A stretch of 64,000 nucleotides of DNA, taken from the NCBI GenBank assembly GCA_023053575.1, contig JAKZAP010000019.1:1178001-1242000 (forward strand), in the 5' to 3' direction. Source of the stretch: Branchinecta lynchi (taxonomy: Eukaryota > Arthropoda > Branchiopoda > Anostraca > Branchinectidae). Shown piece after piece: positions 11,491-22,197 of this stretch. Position numbers and translations under genes: made by a program. Position 1 is the first letter of the stretch, and every line of letters starts with the position of its first letter. The notes below the pieces were generated by a model, which had not been told where the DNA came from, did not search any database, and was given only the letters and a program-made list of their open reading frames with translations.

Positions 11491-11820
11491 GTTTTTTACT
11501 GTGAAAAAAATTGGACGTTACTTGAGGCTTGCGATGGAGCATAGAACGAGATTTTTAGAATATGAGCAGTGTGTTGGTTCTGGAAGCTATTGATGTTTTT
11601 ATATAATTTTTGTTGCATGGCCCACGGGCTTTTTCGGTAGTTACATTCTATTCTATAGCTTATGCGGAAGTGTCCAAACTAGCAAAAGATGGACGTACCT
11701 GCAGATCAGCAAAGAGATAGACATTGCGATCGCCATATGGCATCGAACGGCTGGAAGTGCCATAGATTTGTTACCTTTAGTCGGTAAAATAACTTGATTA
11801 ATGTATCAAACGGAGACTGT

Positions 11821-12436
11821 CCCGTAGAAAAATTCATCTCAGAATAGTAGTATGAAGTTGTACGAAAAAGTAGCATGGAGTACTAACTAATGCTACTACA
11901 TGCTTCTACTTCAATGCTGCCATGTTACCGCATTCTATTGCTTGCTACTATTAGCAAGACTGGATGCTTCTAAGGCAAGACAGGATGCTTCTGGATACTA
12001 CTACTTAAGATTGGCCCAGTCTGAGCAGTGCCGTCTTTTACTTTTGTTGGACCCTGGGCCCATCCATGGGCTGTTGGCCCCTTTTATTAGTCACAAACGT
12101 AAAAACACGTTTGCACAAACGATTCTTCGTCCAGCCCTACTGGTCACATATGAGAATAACTTCGGTAACATAAATGACGGTGCAGGTAGCCAGTCACACC
12201 CGGATCGCAATGAACAAGGCAACACGGCTATAGCAATCGTAGCCTGATTTCTCAACAATTTCCACCGGCTACTTGGCCTCTCGTTTTCCCTGGCCCCCCA
12301 GCACAGTCCTAAGGGTAAAGACGACACTGAGTCTGAGGCACATTAAAGATAGTATTCTATACTATTACATATCACTAAATGCAACTTTTTCGTACAGCTA
12401 TTATACAACTACGCAGGCTACAAATTTTTCGTCGGG
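11821..12436. mobile_element. TAC-rich TIR element, copy 1 (interrupted)
   Basis: The ends CCCGTAGAAAAATT and AATTTTTCGTCGGG are inverted. Just inside are GTACGAAAAAGT and ACTTTTTCGTAC. The interior is rich in CTACTA/TGCTACT. The uninterrupted copy at 52476-52779 is about 304 bp, and a third lies at 62970-63232. Here a 304-bp hAT (12026-12329) splits it. No TSD was settled. Confidence 0.75.
12026..12329. mobile_element. Non-autonomous hAT element with perfect 8-bp TSD
   Basis: The ends are CAGTGCCGTCTTTTAC and GTAAAGACGACACTG, inverted repeats with the hAT-type CAGTG start. AGTCTGAG flanks both sides (12018-12025 and 12330-12337). The related element at 52476-52779 carries a single AGTCTGAG at 52670-52677, the unoccupied site. 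No transposase frame. Confidence 0.92.
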
Positions 12437-12780
12437 GGAGGAAGCGTCGACTGCAGTAGTTAAACCATGGTATTCTACTTTTGGGGGAAAGATCAAATAC
12501 AGAGGGAATTATTTTTAAATAAAGCTCAAGAGCTAAGCTGTTTCACCATTTTTTTTTCGCAGTAGCCAGGGACACTCCGAGATTGTTCAAGTTCAACAGT
12601 TTTGACAGTCAACTCATTTGTCATAGGAGAGCCCTGAACCAATGACAAGTAGACAAATCGAACCGCGTTCTCTGGGCAGAGATACCTAAAGAGGCAGTCA
12701 GAAACTCAAAGTTATGTGTGCTTATAGCTGTTTTTCTTGTGTTGTCTTTCTTTTTATTGTAAATCCGTTACCACCATCTG
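12437..12780. other. No clear gene
   Basis: The stretch 12570-12750 translates to a string loosely like a LINE RT C-terminus (NRVLWAEIPKEAVRNSK, with a stop before it). Too weak to annotate as one. Confidence 0.3.
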
Positions 12781-12789
12781 CATTTTGTG

Positions 12790-12863
12790 GGTGACAGATG
12801 TGGGTGACGGTATTGTGACAATGAGTTTTGTGGAGGCTGATACGATATTGTATCAGCCTCCAG
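12790..12863 (+). repeat. Left part of a host repeat split by a hAT
   Basis: TTTTGTGGAGGCTG, then GTATCAGCCTCCAG, aligns with 35815-35855. The alignment resumes at 14811 on the other side of the hAT. It includes a palindrome at 12832-12861. Confidence 0.65.
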
Positions 12864-13215
12864 CAGGAGGCCTCAGGATTGTATGAATAATCGTGAATCA
12901 AATCGTAATCGCCATTTCTTTTCCCCTCTGAATCTTTGAGTGAATTGTAACCCCTTTTTTTTCGTTGAATCGCAGTGCGATTCAGCCTCAAAGAACAGAT
13001 AAACTGCAATGAATCGTCCTTAAAAATGATCAAAATCAATTTCCCTGTGGGCTGTACTGCTCACATTTGCAGCATAATTGTATACGAATTACTGGTTCTG
13101 CAATTTCTTCCGGGTAATGTCTAATCTTTTTAATCCTCTTGAGGAAACAGAGAGGTAAAATTCATGGGACATTGGTTATTAAAGTCATTCTGATAACAAC
13201 TCATGGTCAATTAAC

Positions 13216-13362
13216 ATGTCAAAAGTTTACAAGCATTTTACCACACCTGACAATTCAGTGTCTCTGAGGAAGGGTGAAAACATTTCGTCGAAGTGCTTGC
13301 ATTGTGGAGTGACTGTACGGTATCTCGTCGGTTCGACGTCAAATCTCATCCGCCATTTAAAG
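13216..13362 (+). pseudogene. hAT transposase N-terminal exon, BED zinc finger
   Basis: From ATG 13216 the 49-codon frame reads like a BED finger: VYKHFTTPD at the start, Cys27-x2-Cys30, then the GSTSNLIRHLK block with His47. The last zinc ligand of a BED finger normally comes 3-5 residues after this His and is not in the frame. At that point the DNA reads AAG|GTCAGT, a good splice donor at 13363, after which the frame meets a stop at 13372. I infer that an intron splits the finger. BED fingers bind DNA in hAT transposases and ZBED proteins. Lying inside hAT termini with hATC downstream favours transposase. I call it a pseudogene because the middle of the protein was not found. Confidence 0.75.
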
Positions 13363-13741
13363 GTCAGTTCATAAATATGTTGGAGGAAGTATAGCTTTTA
13401 TAGGGGTCTGACTATAGACGGCCATTTTAGAAATGTTGTGCATTTCCAGGATGGAGGTTATTCTGAGGGTACATTTAGTAGTATTTCGACAAGACCCAAC
13501 TTCCTTCTGCTAGGCCAGTAACAGGCGAACATTCTCAAAATCTGCTCTAAGGCTTTAATTAGCTGCGAGGACTGGACCCTGCCGGAATATGACAGAGTCG
13601 GAAGCATAGGGTCCCCACTAGGAATCACACTGGCTCCGCTCCTCGGCCCCTAGGATTGGCGGAGGGGAATTGTTGTCTCCTCCCAGGGTAGGAGTCAAGT
13701 AGTGGTTTTGTCGTGACGAGTGACAGGCCGGACCGCCTTGG

Positions 13742-13942
13742 AGGAGGTGGAGGACTCTTCGTGGTCATAGTAAGAAGATTCCAAAGCCATTTGCTCACAC
13801 CAGGACCCGAAACCACTTCTTCTCAACTAGAGTGGTGCAAAACTCGAATTCCCTGTCAGAGGACACAGTCAGTGCACAGACAGTGGACTCATTCAAATCC
13901 AAGCTTGTCAAGGAGTGGGAAGCCAAACCCTGGAAATACTAG
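13742..13942 (+). pseudogene. LINE RT C-terminal fragment
   Basis: The frame reads LRGHSKKIPKP, then NHFFSTRVVQNSNSL and VDSFKSKLVKEW, ending at TAG 13940-13942. This is the familiar C-terminus of animal non-LTR RTs (RGHS.KL, HFFS.RVV..WN.L, FK..LDK.W); the tryptophan of WN.L is serine here. Sequence to about 14060 may be its 3' UTR. The rest of the RT is absent. It sits inside the hAT 12864-14810, so it inserted later or was captured. Confidence 0.72.
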
Positions 13943-14400
13943 TGGGATGCCCAGGAATCCTCTACCAGACACTAACCAAAAGCCAGTCCCAACATCAAGT
14001 GTGACTAACATCACTCAAACCAGCGACAACCCCAGGAGGAACATCCACCTTTGTCGCTTAAGGTAAGGTAATTTAAGGAAACCAGAGAGGACAAACTCAA
14101 ATTGTTTCTTTTGTGTGCGTAGGCTTACTTGTACTTTTGAAGCCTTTCTAGATAAACCATATGTCTAATAGAAACGTTTGGGCTATGTTCGTCACCCTCG
14201 ACGATGACTGGGAAGCCACAGAGGTAACGAAAACAGCTGCACAAAACGGCTGAACAAAAGTCCTGATTTTAACCAGTACTTTCTACCAGGACCATCCTGC
14301 ATAGTTTGAAAACTTCCGGACAGACACTGAATCAACACCGAAACCAGCCAACGCTTGGACTACCAAAACCCGGACCAAGCCGGATCGATGTGTCCAATCG

Positions 14401-14541
14401 GCCTATAAAGTGGAGCGGATGGGTGGAAGGATCTTCAGCATAGCTGGGCAGATCCTGACGCCGCAAAGGACAAAGCTGACCGAGCAAAACTTTTCAAATT
14501 TAGTTTTTGTAATGTGCAACAGCGGCAGATTGAATGCTTGA
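14401..14541 (+). pseudogene. hAT transposase C-terminal (hATC) region
   Basis: The frame carries YKVERMGGRIFSIAGQILTP, then LTEQN and NLVFVMCNS, with stop TGA at 14539-14541. This matches the conserved hATC dimerisation motif (SERVFS.AG ... R..L...N...L.FL..N), the most conserved part of hAT transposases. It has the same strand and element as the BED exon, with the element's right end 270 bp downstream. I could not follow the catalytic RNase-H-like region between them, so the gene is taken as decayed. Confidence 0.8.
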
Positions 14542-14810
14542 AAATTCTAATATTTTTAAACACTGACGAATAAAGGTATGTTCGCTTTAAAAAGACTTGT
14601 TCTTGTTGAACCATGATTATTCAAGAATCCTTTTGAATCATGGCAATTTCTCCTTGAATCGTTTTGAGTCGTGAATCGAATCACTTTTTTGGGTGAATTG
14701 AATTGAATCGTTCTGCTGTACAACTGAATCGTAATCAACCTTGTGGGTGATCGAGGACAAGCGAATCTTGAATTGTGTGATTCAGAACCAGGTTGAATCG
14801 CACAACCCTG

Positions 14811-15110
14811 GCCTCCAGAGAGGATGATACGAAGCCGTGTCAACCTCCGCAGAATTTTATGTAGCACTGTTCCTCAACTACTAAAAGTAGAACCTAGGAC
14901 CTAGGAAAATAAAGAAAAACACCACTTTCAGAAAGAAAAGCAGAAAAAAACACTAAAAGATAATTCAGAAAAAACGGTGAAAATATTATAGAAAAAAAGT
15001 TCAGAAACTGAAAGAAAATGTTGCTTTCTTAGCCAACCAACATGGTCATCCCAGTCCAACCACATTCCCATAGAAAATGGAACTTTCAGATGAAACAACA
15101 TATTTCAATC
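14811..15110 (+). repeat. Right part of the split host repeat
   Basis: GCCTCCAGAGAGGATGATAC and the following CAACCTCCGCAGA, TTCCTCA and AAAGTAGAA blocks align with 35848-35960. Purine-rich AGAAAA stretches follow. The end near GATGAAACAACAT resembles the CTGAAACAACATCC unit at 36174. Confidence 0.6.
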
Positions 15111-15302
15111 TATTTAACGGCAGCTAGTGAGCAATTCCCACTGTCGTTTTTCTTGATTTTGCTCATATTTTCAGTTCTCTAATTAACTGTCCACGTGTTT
15201 CAGTATTGCCAATATTTTCTGATCGGACCTGCAACTTTTGGCCCCGAGCTTCCTTACATATACTACCAAAAAAGATTGAGTAGGCTACTACCTAAACAAG
15301 AA

Positions 15303-15506
15303 TTCTGCTTGAAAAAGCTATAGTAGTTAACATACATCTATCTCAGTTGATATTGGAATAACAAGCTCTAAGGCCATTAGAAAAATATCAACCTCGCTGC
15401 TTGTTGGCCGATAATTTTCATAGCCTTCCTCGCCTTCGGCTCGGATAGGTTATTTTCAATGGCCGTCTCAGTGTGGCAATCCGATATGAAGATGTCAGAA
15501 GTTAAC
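15303..15506 (+). repeat. Dispersed repeat, pair with 40043-40249
   Basis: Both copies share TTCTGC.TGAAAAAGCTATA, TAGTTAACATAC, the GCCTTCGGCTCGGA block and AGGTTATTTTCAATGGCC. They are direct copies of about 205 bp. No ends or coding frame. Confidence 0.7.
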
Positions 15507-15584
15507 TTTTTATATACATAGATGTCTAACGATCGCGAAAGAGTTTGTATGAGAAAAGGAAAAGCACAGTCATTAATAGTTCAG

Positions 15585-15860
15585 AGCCTCGTTTTTGTTG
15601 CAATAGCGCTGCTGCATCGCTGCTGCAGCACTTCTTTGCTTTTGCATAATATGCGTTTTTGGATTCGCTTTCTTCTTGGTTGAAGCGGCAGCGCTGCAGC
15701 ATCTTGCAGGGAAGCACGGACTTGCTCGGATGGCAAGTCCGTGATTCTCGAGAAGCGCTGCCGTCTTCCTCGGAAGCGCTGCAGTGCAAAAACGGATGTA
15801 GAAAGAATCAGTCCGGAATCGGCCGAGAAGTGGACCTGCAGCATGCAACAAAACGAGGCT
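15585..15860. mobile_element. Foldback-like TIR element
   Basis: AGCCTCGTTTTTGTTGCA at the left pairs with TGCAACAAAACGAGGCT at the right (one base indel). CAG flanks both sides, a possible 3-bp TSD. The interior is rich in GCAGCGCTGC palindromes. The open frames across it are artefacts. Confidence 0.6.
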
Positions 15861-16084
15861 CAGGAGTTCCAGAAGCTGAATGAGGGTACCAGGCTACCAG
15901 ACACTGATAGCACGCCTCCTAGACTTTTCAACAAATACGGAAAGGGATCTAGGGCCCTTGATGTCATCTCCAGGAAAAAGCTTAGGCTCGTGACGAAATG
16001 TAAATCCACAGCAACCTGCGGCGGATTCCTCTTCTCAGAATGTTTGAAATCCGTAATAAGGCATTTCGCAATGTTCAGTCACGA
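15861..16084. other. No gene seen
   Basis: An open frame crosses this stretch but begins in the foldback element and ends in satellite-like sequence, so I do not treat it as a gene. Confidence 0.4.
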
Positions 16085-16780
16085 GGGCTCATTAAAAAAA
16101 CAAGAGCTGAAAGCTCATATGGCATTTGTAAGAACAGTAGCATGTTTGCCAGATACGGTTGGCAGTTGTCAAGGCTGGATCTCTCTCCCGATATTCATTT
16201 CATCAGAAAATGAGCTTGATCAAGTAAATCTGAGATGATTATTCCAATCATTGACAACTGTTTCTCCCACAACGATGATCGGATCGGAGGAGGGACTATT
16301 TTGTATGCCAATCTGTTACAGGCCCTAGCATGCCTGCCAAGTTTCATGGTTATAGCACATTTAGAAATACACACAACTCGTGATTACCGCAATTGTGGAG
16401 AAACCCCTCCAACTCCCCTCAATGTGACATGATCCGGTCCTGTTTCGTCAACATTATCTCTACGGCTTATGCTTGTTCAAGTCCCATCCCGATCTCTCGA
16501 CTCTAAGCGTTTCATGAGATTTCCCGCACCCCCCTCCAGCTCCCCCCACCTAACGGAATCGTTCCGGACTTGAAAATGATCATCTGAGAGACTTGTTCTT
16601 GCCCTTTTCAAGTTTCATTCACGTCCGATCACCCGTTCCAAAGTTACCCATCCTTCCACTCCCTCTAAGATCATCGTACTGGGCAAGGAACTATTTTCAA
16701 ATCAACCTGGTAGAGTATCTGATATGTCTGACAAGTTTCATGGTCCTGGTATATCTGGAAGGGGGTACATCTAGGGTAAA
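16085..16780 (-). repeat. Degenerate satellite-like repeat
   Basis: AACAAGAGCTGAAAGCTCAT (16099), CCAAGTTTCATGG (16339), CCCCTCCAACTCCCC (16404), CCCCCCTCCAGCTCCCCCC (16528), TCAAGTTTCAT (16608), ACAAGTTTCATGG (16731). Same family, opposite orientation, as 9116-10095. Confidence 0.5.
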
Positions 16781-17416
16781 TTTTGTTTAAAATAAGTTCC
16801 TCTAAATTGTTTAATTGACTTGAAAAAGTGGCTGCATGTCGGAGTTCCAAACTGTGACAGCCATGTGAAGGTGACACGATTTCCAGCCAAAAGGGACAAT
16901 GTTGCTATGAGCTTCAAACTGGTCGATGAAAGTGTAAACGTTGTAGTGTAGCCTAGTTGCACCAGTTTCTCTGTTGCTTTTAAGATTCAGAACCAAAGTC
17001 TTAATGTTATCTCAGAAATACTTATCGCCTATTTCAGTTCAATTTATTTTTTACGACCAAAACACATTTAACTATGATGCCAGTAACCGCCCCAAGAAAG
17101 GTACAAAAAAGCACTTGCAATTGGGCGGGTACGTACAACTCATTTCCTAACCAATAATTAACTAGAAACAAAACAGACAGAGAAGAGCACTAAAATAAGA
17201 AATAAGAACCAAACTCTCATCAACTCATTTAATAATAATAATGAGAAAAAAGAAAATAATAAGAAAAATAGAAAAAATAGAAAGAAAAAAAACTCTGAAC
17301 CTTGGCGTAACAAATACTTTTTCAATTTGTTTTTAAAAAGCCCCAGGTGCTCAGTTTCCAGGTGCTCAGCCGCCTATTAAAAACTGGACTTTGACAAACA
17401 CACTCGGCAACCACCT
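16781..17416. other. No gene seen
   Basis: AT-rich, with purine-rich AGAAAA/AATAA stretches at 17185-17300. No gene. Confidence 0.4.
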
Positions 17417-17742
17417 GACTTGAGTAGCTTCTCCCTTTGCTTCTTCATTCATTCCGTCGCATCCCCATGGCATCACCGGACTATCTACATACTATTGACA
17501 TAAAATAGACATACAACCGTCGGTAACAGGGAGAGAGGTGGGCTGATGCGCAAACTGTCCGGCACAACAGTACAGTAGACTTGAGTAGCTTCTCCCTTTG
17601 CTTCTTCATTTATTCCGTCGCATCCTCATGTCATCCTCGGACTATCTACATACTATTGACATATAAAATAGACATATAACTGTCGGTAACAGGGAGAGAG
17701 GTGTGCTGATGCGTAAACTGTCCGGCACAATAGTACAGTAGA
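17417..17742. repeat. Two-unit tandem duplication, period 161 bp
   Basis: GACTTGAGTAGCTTCTCCCT starts at 17417 and again at 17578, and the units stay alignable to CAGTAGA at both ends. Substitutions are few, so the duplication is recent. Confidence 0.85.
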
Positions 17743-18330
17743 ATACAACGTCTTCTCCGGTGAATTATCTAAATAATGAAGCGCAAGCTACATGCCGTGA
17801 CAGCAACATTTAAAAGCCTATGACGTCTGTCATCACCGGCTGGAAAGCTGGTCATGCTTTCGAACACGGACACATTGGGCGTGGCCTCAAATAACAAATA
17901 AGTATATTCGTGCAAGCCATCTGTTTTGAGAATTGTGGTCAGTGTCAATTAATAAGCTTTTTTCTGCTTGCTATATAACAAGTACTTACCCATCTTGCGA
18001 AACACATAAGTCAAGCAGGCTAAAAAAGTGAAAAGATTCAAGAGAATGTTTTAATTTTGTTGTCGGATGTAAAATCTTTTGAACGGTCCTACCGGAATGA
18101 TCGTTTATTTCCGGGTTATTGTCAGAATATAGTCAAAAAGACTGATCCATGCTCACCATGAGCACAGGTCTAAACTCTCAAAACTCTTAAGTGATTCTTA
18201 TTAAAGAAATTGTTAAAGACACCTGCCAATTGTTGTTCTTGTTCAAGACATCTGCCAATTCTCCACGACTATCCAAGCTGACTGTCATTTCTTCCGGTCA
18301 CATGTGAAACATTCACAGTCAAGATAAGAG
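17743..18330. other. No gene seen
   Basis: No convincing frame, no repeat recognised. Confidence 0.4.
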
Positions 18331-18655
18331 CAAAGATGGGTCCGGATTCGAATCTTGTGCTTTTCAGGTCTTCCAAATCCGCTCCAATTTTGAAGCTTTT
18401 CCCAATTTTTGACACACTGTGCTTAAGGTACTGTGCTAACCCATGCTATAACGAGCACACATGAAAACCTCACTTGCTTTAGGGATCAGTGCTTTTTGTC
18501 ACCTCACTGTAGCCTATGTACATATTTTGATTTTTGTTAAATATTCTGGATTGGAATCATCAGCATCGATTAGTGGACTCGGACTCGGAATCGAATATGT
18601 ACCTAGCCCTGGATTCGGATTCGAAGTCTTTCATGATCGGATTCACCCATCTCTG
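18331..18655. mobile_element. hAT-like non-autonomous element
   Basis: CAAAGATGGGTCCGGATTCG at the left and GATTCACCCATCTCTG at the right are inverted (CAGAGATGGGTG-type ends). Internal GGACTCGGA / GGATTCGGATTCGAA units lie near the right end. Flanks GATAAGAG and GTACAGAG match at 5 of 8, so the TSD is decayed or the border slightly off. Confidence 0.6.
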
Positions 18656-19222
18656 GTACAGAGATGGATTTTATGGACTGGCCAAATATTCGAGCAACTT
18701 TTCTTATAAGATTGGAACTGTCGCTATTATGAATTATAGTGTAGCCTACACCATATACTGCAGATTAAATTTCTACAAGTTAGAGGGAAAAGGGAAGGAG
18801 ACTGGTCGCATATACATAACTGCTCTTTCCAGACAGGTCGGAAATTATACTCGGGGTAGATAACCAGTTAACAAAAATTTGTCAGAAGAAATTTGAATGT
18901 CTTCTCCTAAATTTGCAGTCAAAATGTCAAGCAGAAATATAGTCAGCGTGTTTTGTTGCCACTTTCCTCCATTCTTCCTGGTCCAAAAGTTTTTGTTACA
19001 CAAAATTTTCAGAATAACTAATCTCCCGAAGAGAAAACCAAGCAAAAGATATCGATGCAGTATGTATTCATATCCACATTATAAACAACAGACTGAGTTC
19101 GACCAAGACATATCTGGTTCGACCGAGCTTCCTGTTTTTTCAGGATTCAGGTCGATATAAGTGAAAACACTAACGACTTGGCACATATTGTTTTGTCGGC
19201 TTGATCGTTACCCCTTCTCACC
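18656..19222. other. No gene seen
   Basis: No gene or repeat recognised. Confidence 0.4.
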
Positions 19223-20050
19223 CTTAAAGTTTAAACGAAAAGGGCAAGGATACAATAATCTGGTTACCCATCACTTAGTTATTTAAATAATCTTGAAAAC
19301 CCGATGAAAAAGTGTTAGTTTGTCTTCCTGCTAATCCCAAACATGTTTTGATCCCTCTGTGGTGGCCTTCTTTCCGTATTTGTGACAGCTCTATGCTATC
19401 TAGAATATTTGACAACGACACCAGCAAACAAACAGATAAATAAAAAAAGAGAGCTAGAAGCTTCTTCATTCTTCCATCTTCTCTTCGTAAGAAGCTAGAA
19501 AACCACGTTTGATCGACAGTAGTTGCGTTTTTGCAGATACCGTGGTATTTGTTACCGCAGTAACTGAATCTGCAATTAGTCGTTTTGCAGTTACCGTGGT
19601 ATCGGATACACGATTGCTCTGCAAAAACGGCTATTGCCGAAATTGCTCTTTTCGAATTCATCCCAAAAACTGATATTTAGTTACATCACTAAGTGCTAAA
19701 CTTCTTTCTCATCAACTTGACAAAGACTTTTCGGATATCATGATCAATTACCATGGTCGGACCATGGTATCTGAACATCAGAAACCACAATAACTGGCCA
19801 GATACCACGATAACTGCAAAAACGCCTTTTGACCGTGGTATCAGATACCATGGGATCTGCAAAAACGCAACTAGTGTAAATTTTACGCGTCAACCGTAGT
19901 TGCGTTCTTCTCAGGAAAGAGTCCACATTCTCAATATCCCTACTAAACGCAAGTATGGACCGATCGAAAATCCCCAAATGGAGTCAAAGTAATTTAGTGT
20001 ATTCAAACATAAGATGTAAAAGCAAGTTGCCTTTTCACTTAAACTTTAAA
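19223..20050 (+). mobile_element. TTTAAAGTTTAA-TIR element, interrupted copy
   Basis: Left CTTAAAGTTTAAACGAAAAG (19223-19242) pairs with right CTTTTCACTTAAACTTTAAA (20031-20050). The left 100 bp (GGGCA.GGA, GTTACCC.TCACTTA, CCCGATGAAAA.GTGTTA) aligns with the reverse complement of the right end of 25558-26010. Without the nested 350-bp element at 19522-19871 it is about the same length as that copy (453 bp). Confidence 0.72.
19522..19871 (+). mobile_element. TA-target TIR element, copy 1
   Basis: The ends are GTTGCGTTTTTGCAGATACC and its inverse, flanked by TA on each side (19520-19521, 19872-19873). The GATACCNNGGTATC palindrome sits in the termini. Same family as 54113-54481 and 54870-55193. 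TA duplication suggests a Tc1/mariner-type helper; no transposase is present. Confidence 0.8.
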
Positions 20051-21189
20051 GCTCAAATTGAAGCAGATCCTATTAGTCCCTTTGATTGCGATAATAAACA
20101 GTGGCAAACTTGCATAACCCGTATGTTCGACCGATGAGCTCCTCGGAAGCAATAAACTACAGCCTGTGATTCGCCTCGAAAAGAGACGAACACGGCAAAA
20201 GTAAAATCAAGGTGGTGGCATTAGGGTGGATTAGAATGACATATAAAGTTCGTTCAATCTTGCATATAAGAATAACGGATCGATTGGGGATGTCGAATGA
20301 AGCAGTAATATCTGTAAGACGGGTACTTTATGTATATGGGGTGGGACACGGATCGTTTTGATAAAAATACCTCAAACCCATTATAGATCTTTCATGCCTA
20401 CAAATGAAGAGGCTGGCTGGAGAAGTTGATGCCAAAGCTTTCTAAAACTCTGTTTACAAGACTATTATCCGGGGACTGGTCTGCTTTTTTCAAGTAACAA
20501 AAAATAAATTATATGAACAAAACAATATCAGATTTATGGGTACTTATGATTCCGGTCAATGCTGGATGTACTATCACGCATACTCGATCCAAAATTCAAG
20601 AGCTATCCCGGTTAAACTAGCCTAACACTATCAAACGAGAGCTTTATTTCCTCAACGGCCATCATTGCTGTTCACGATTTCGCACGATTTATTTCCCTAT
20701 CTGAGAGGACTAGCTCTATGCCAGGAGCCAATTCCGCTCTGGGACGAATCCCTTTCCAGAACGACTATTGGAACGACATCTGGCAAGCCGAACCTAAGGC
20801 TTCAATTCCCGCTTTTTCTTATACAAGATGGTGCTAGTGTCGCCTCGTTCGATAAGTCAGACAGCGACACTGACGGATCGATCAACAAGGATAATTTAAG
20901 ACAAAACACCGTTGCTTAACGCTTAGGCTCCGGAAACTTAGATTACAAATCTAATTGGGCGTCTAAGGCCACCAATCATTTCTTTGCTCTTTCATACCAC
21001 GCGACAAAAACTGATGGAACTTTAGATAATTGTGAAAAATTGACTGTTCTTTTGGCGAGATACCGTATAAAAACAAATGAAAAGATTTGGTAGGGTCCCA
21101 GACCGACTGACATTGTACTTCTTGATCCTGCCGATTGCTTCTCACAAGTTTCTACAAAACTTCGATGTTCGGTTTCGTCCGTGAGGGAA
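20051..21189. other. No clear gene
   Basis: An open frame at 20665-20919 ends in an acidic stretch (DKSDSDTDGS) but has no recognised domain and no supporting splice signals. I do not call it. Confidence 0.3.
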
Positions 21190-21219
21190 TTTTTGAAAAT
21201 AAATTGAATTGAATTGAAA
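21190..21219 (+). repeat. Retroposon tail (GAATT)n
   Basis: GAAAATAAATTGAATTGAAT at 21197, same style as the tails at 1021-1069 and 22198-22241. Confidence 0.5.
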
Positions 21220-21810
21220 AGTTAATGGGTTTTGGCGGTTCCCGTAAACATGTTATCCATTCACCTCTTTACCCTTAATTATATCCTTTATCGGTAGCCT
21301 TTTTCAGTCAGTCATGAGCTTTTCCACTTTCAGCACGTTACGTGTCATTCTACACCATTGTAGGTATTTACCAAAGGATCTTGATTTCAGAAATTCAAAA
21401 CAGATACCAGTAGTTGCTAATCATCCGGTATGATGAATGAAGTGAACACGTGGACTCACTGTTTCTGCTAACTGACAATAACAAACAGAGAAGGAGTTTC
21501 AAATATGCTCTTTCAGCTCAAAACATTCCCTCTATACACCGTGATATTTGTTATCCTTTACTGCCTTTTTTCACATCGAGTAATTTCTCTCACATCAATA
21601 CTAGCTTCTTCAACTTTACTAAATATTTTTGTCGGATATCATAACTTGAGTCGAACTCTTTTATGATGGAGACTTATAGATTAAAAAACCCGATATATAT
21701 CATACAAAAAAATTTGCTAATTTTCTTTCTAAAATTCCTGCATTATAACCTCGCTGAGGCTGTCGCTGATGGTTGAGTTACTATGCATACTTTTTTATTT
21801 TTTTATTTTT
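21220..21810. other. No gene seen
   Basis: No convincing frame. Confidence 0.4.
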
Positions 21811-21815
21811 GTTTG

Positions 21816-22000
21816 ATAATAATAATAATTTATTAAAGCCAACAAAGGGCCATACAACAGTATTCATTATCGCACTTAACTAACAAAATTGAACTTCAAA
21901 ATTACATACAATAAAATCACTTCTTTTTACCCTTCTAGCCTTGCCAAATTACCTCCGATCTAAACTTCCAGTATACACTTAAAATATTTACATACCGACC
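21816..22000 (-). mobile_element. LINE 3' end, minus strand, (ATT)n tail
   Basis: Read on the minus strand, TGGCCCTTTGTTGGCTTTAA leads into (ATT)n. The LINE at 37160-39840 ends with the similar GGCCCATGTTGGCCTTATTT and an (AAAT)n tail. This is probably a 5'-truncated relative; the upper border is a guess. Confidence 0.55.
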
Positions 22001-22197
22001 GAATTACCTGACGATTTGTCGACTTCATAATACCAGGGAATAGTATGGGCACCCCACCAAAAAAACATCTCTAATTTCCTTCACCCCCGGACAAATATTT
22101 GCCTGTTGATCTGTGATATGCGATACAACCTTGTTATGTCATAGTTGTAGTTTTATATTTTTGGCCACTTATGTATGCGTTTACTGTGTCTTTTACA

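Larger units (their letters stand above)
12864..14810 (+). mobile_element. Near-complete hAT transposon with transposase remnants
   Basis: GCCTCCAG lies at both borders (12856-12863 and 14811-14818) as an 8-bp TSD. The related repeat at 35.8 kb has this site once (35848-35855, one mismatch). The right end is CGCACAACCCTG. The matching left end CAGGATTGTATG starts at 12874 after ten extra bases, so the exact left border is uncertain by 10. Both subterminal regions (12890-13020, 14600-14800) are dense in GAATCG/TGAATC, like hAT transposase binding arrays. Inside are a BED zinc-finger exon (13216-13362) and an hATC C-terminus (14401-14541), the expected two ends of a hAT transposase. A LINE fragment (13742-13942) has invaded the middle. 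The element is about 1.95 kb and probably dead. Confidence 0.82.

Noticed and set aside
15741..16238. 165-codon open frame
   Set aside because: It starts inside a foldback element and ends in satellite-like sequence; the frame crosses two unrelated repeats.
19522..19871. Regularly spaced GATACCNNGGTATC palindromes as a possible regulatory or CRISPR-like array
   Set aside because: They are the terminal repeats of a TA-target transposon family with three copies; no spacers.
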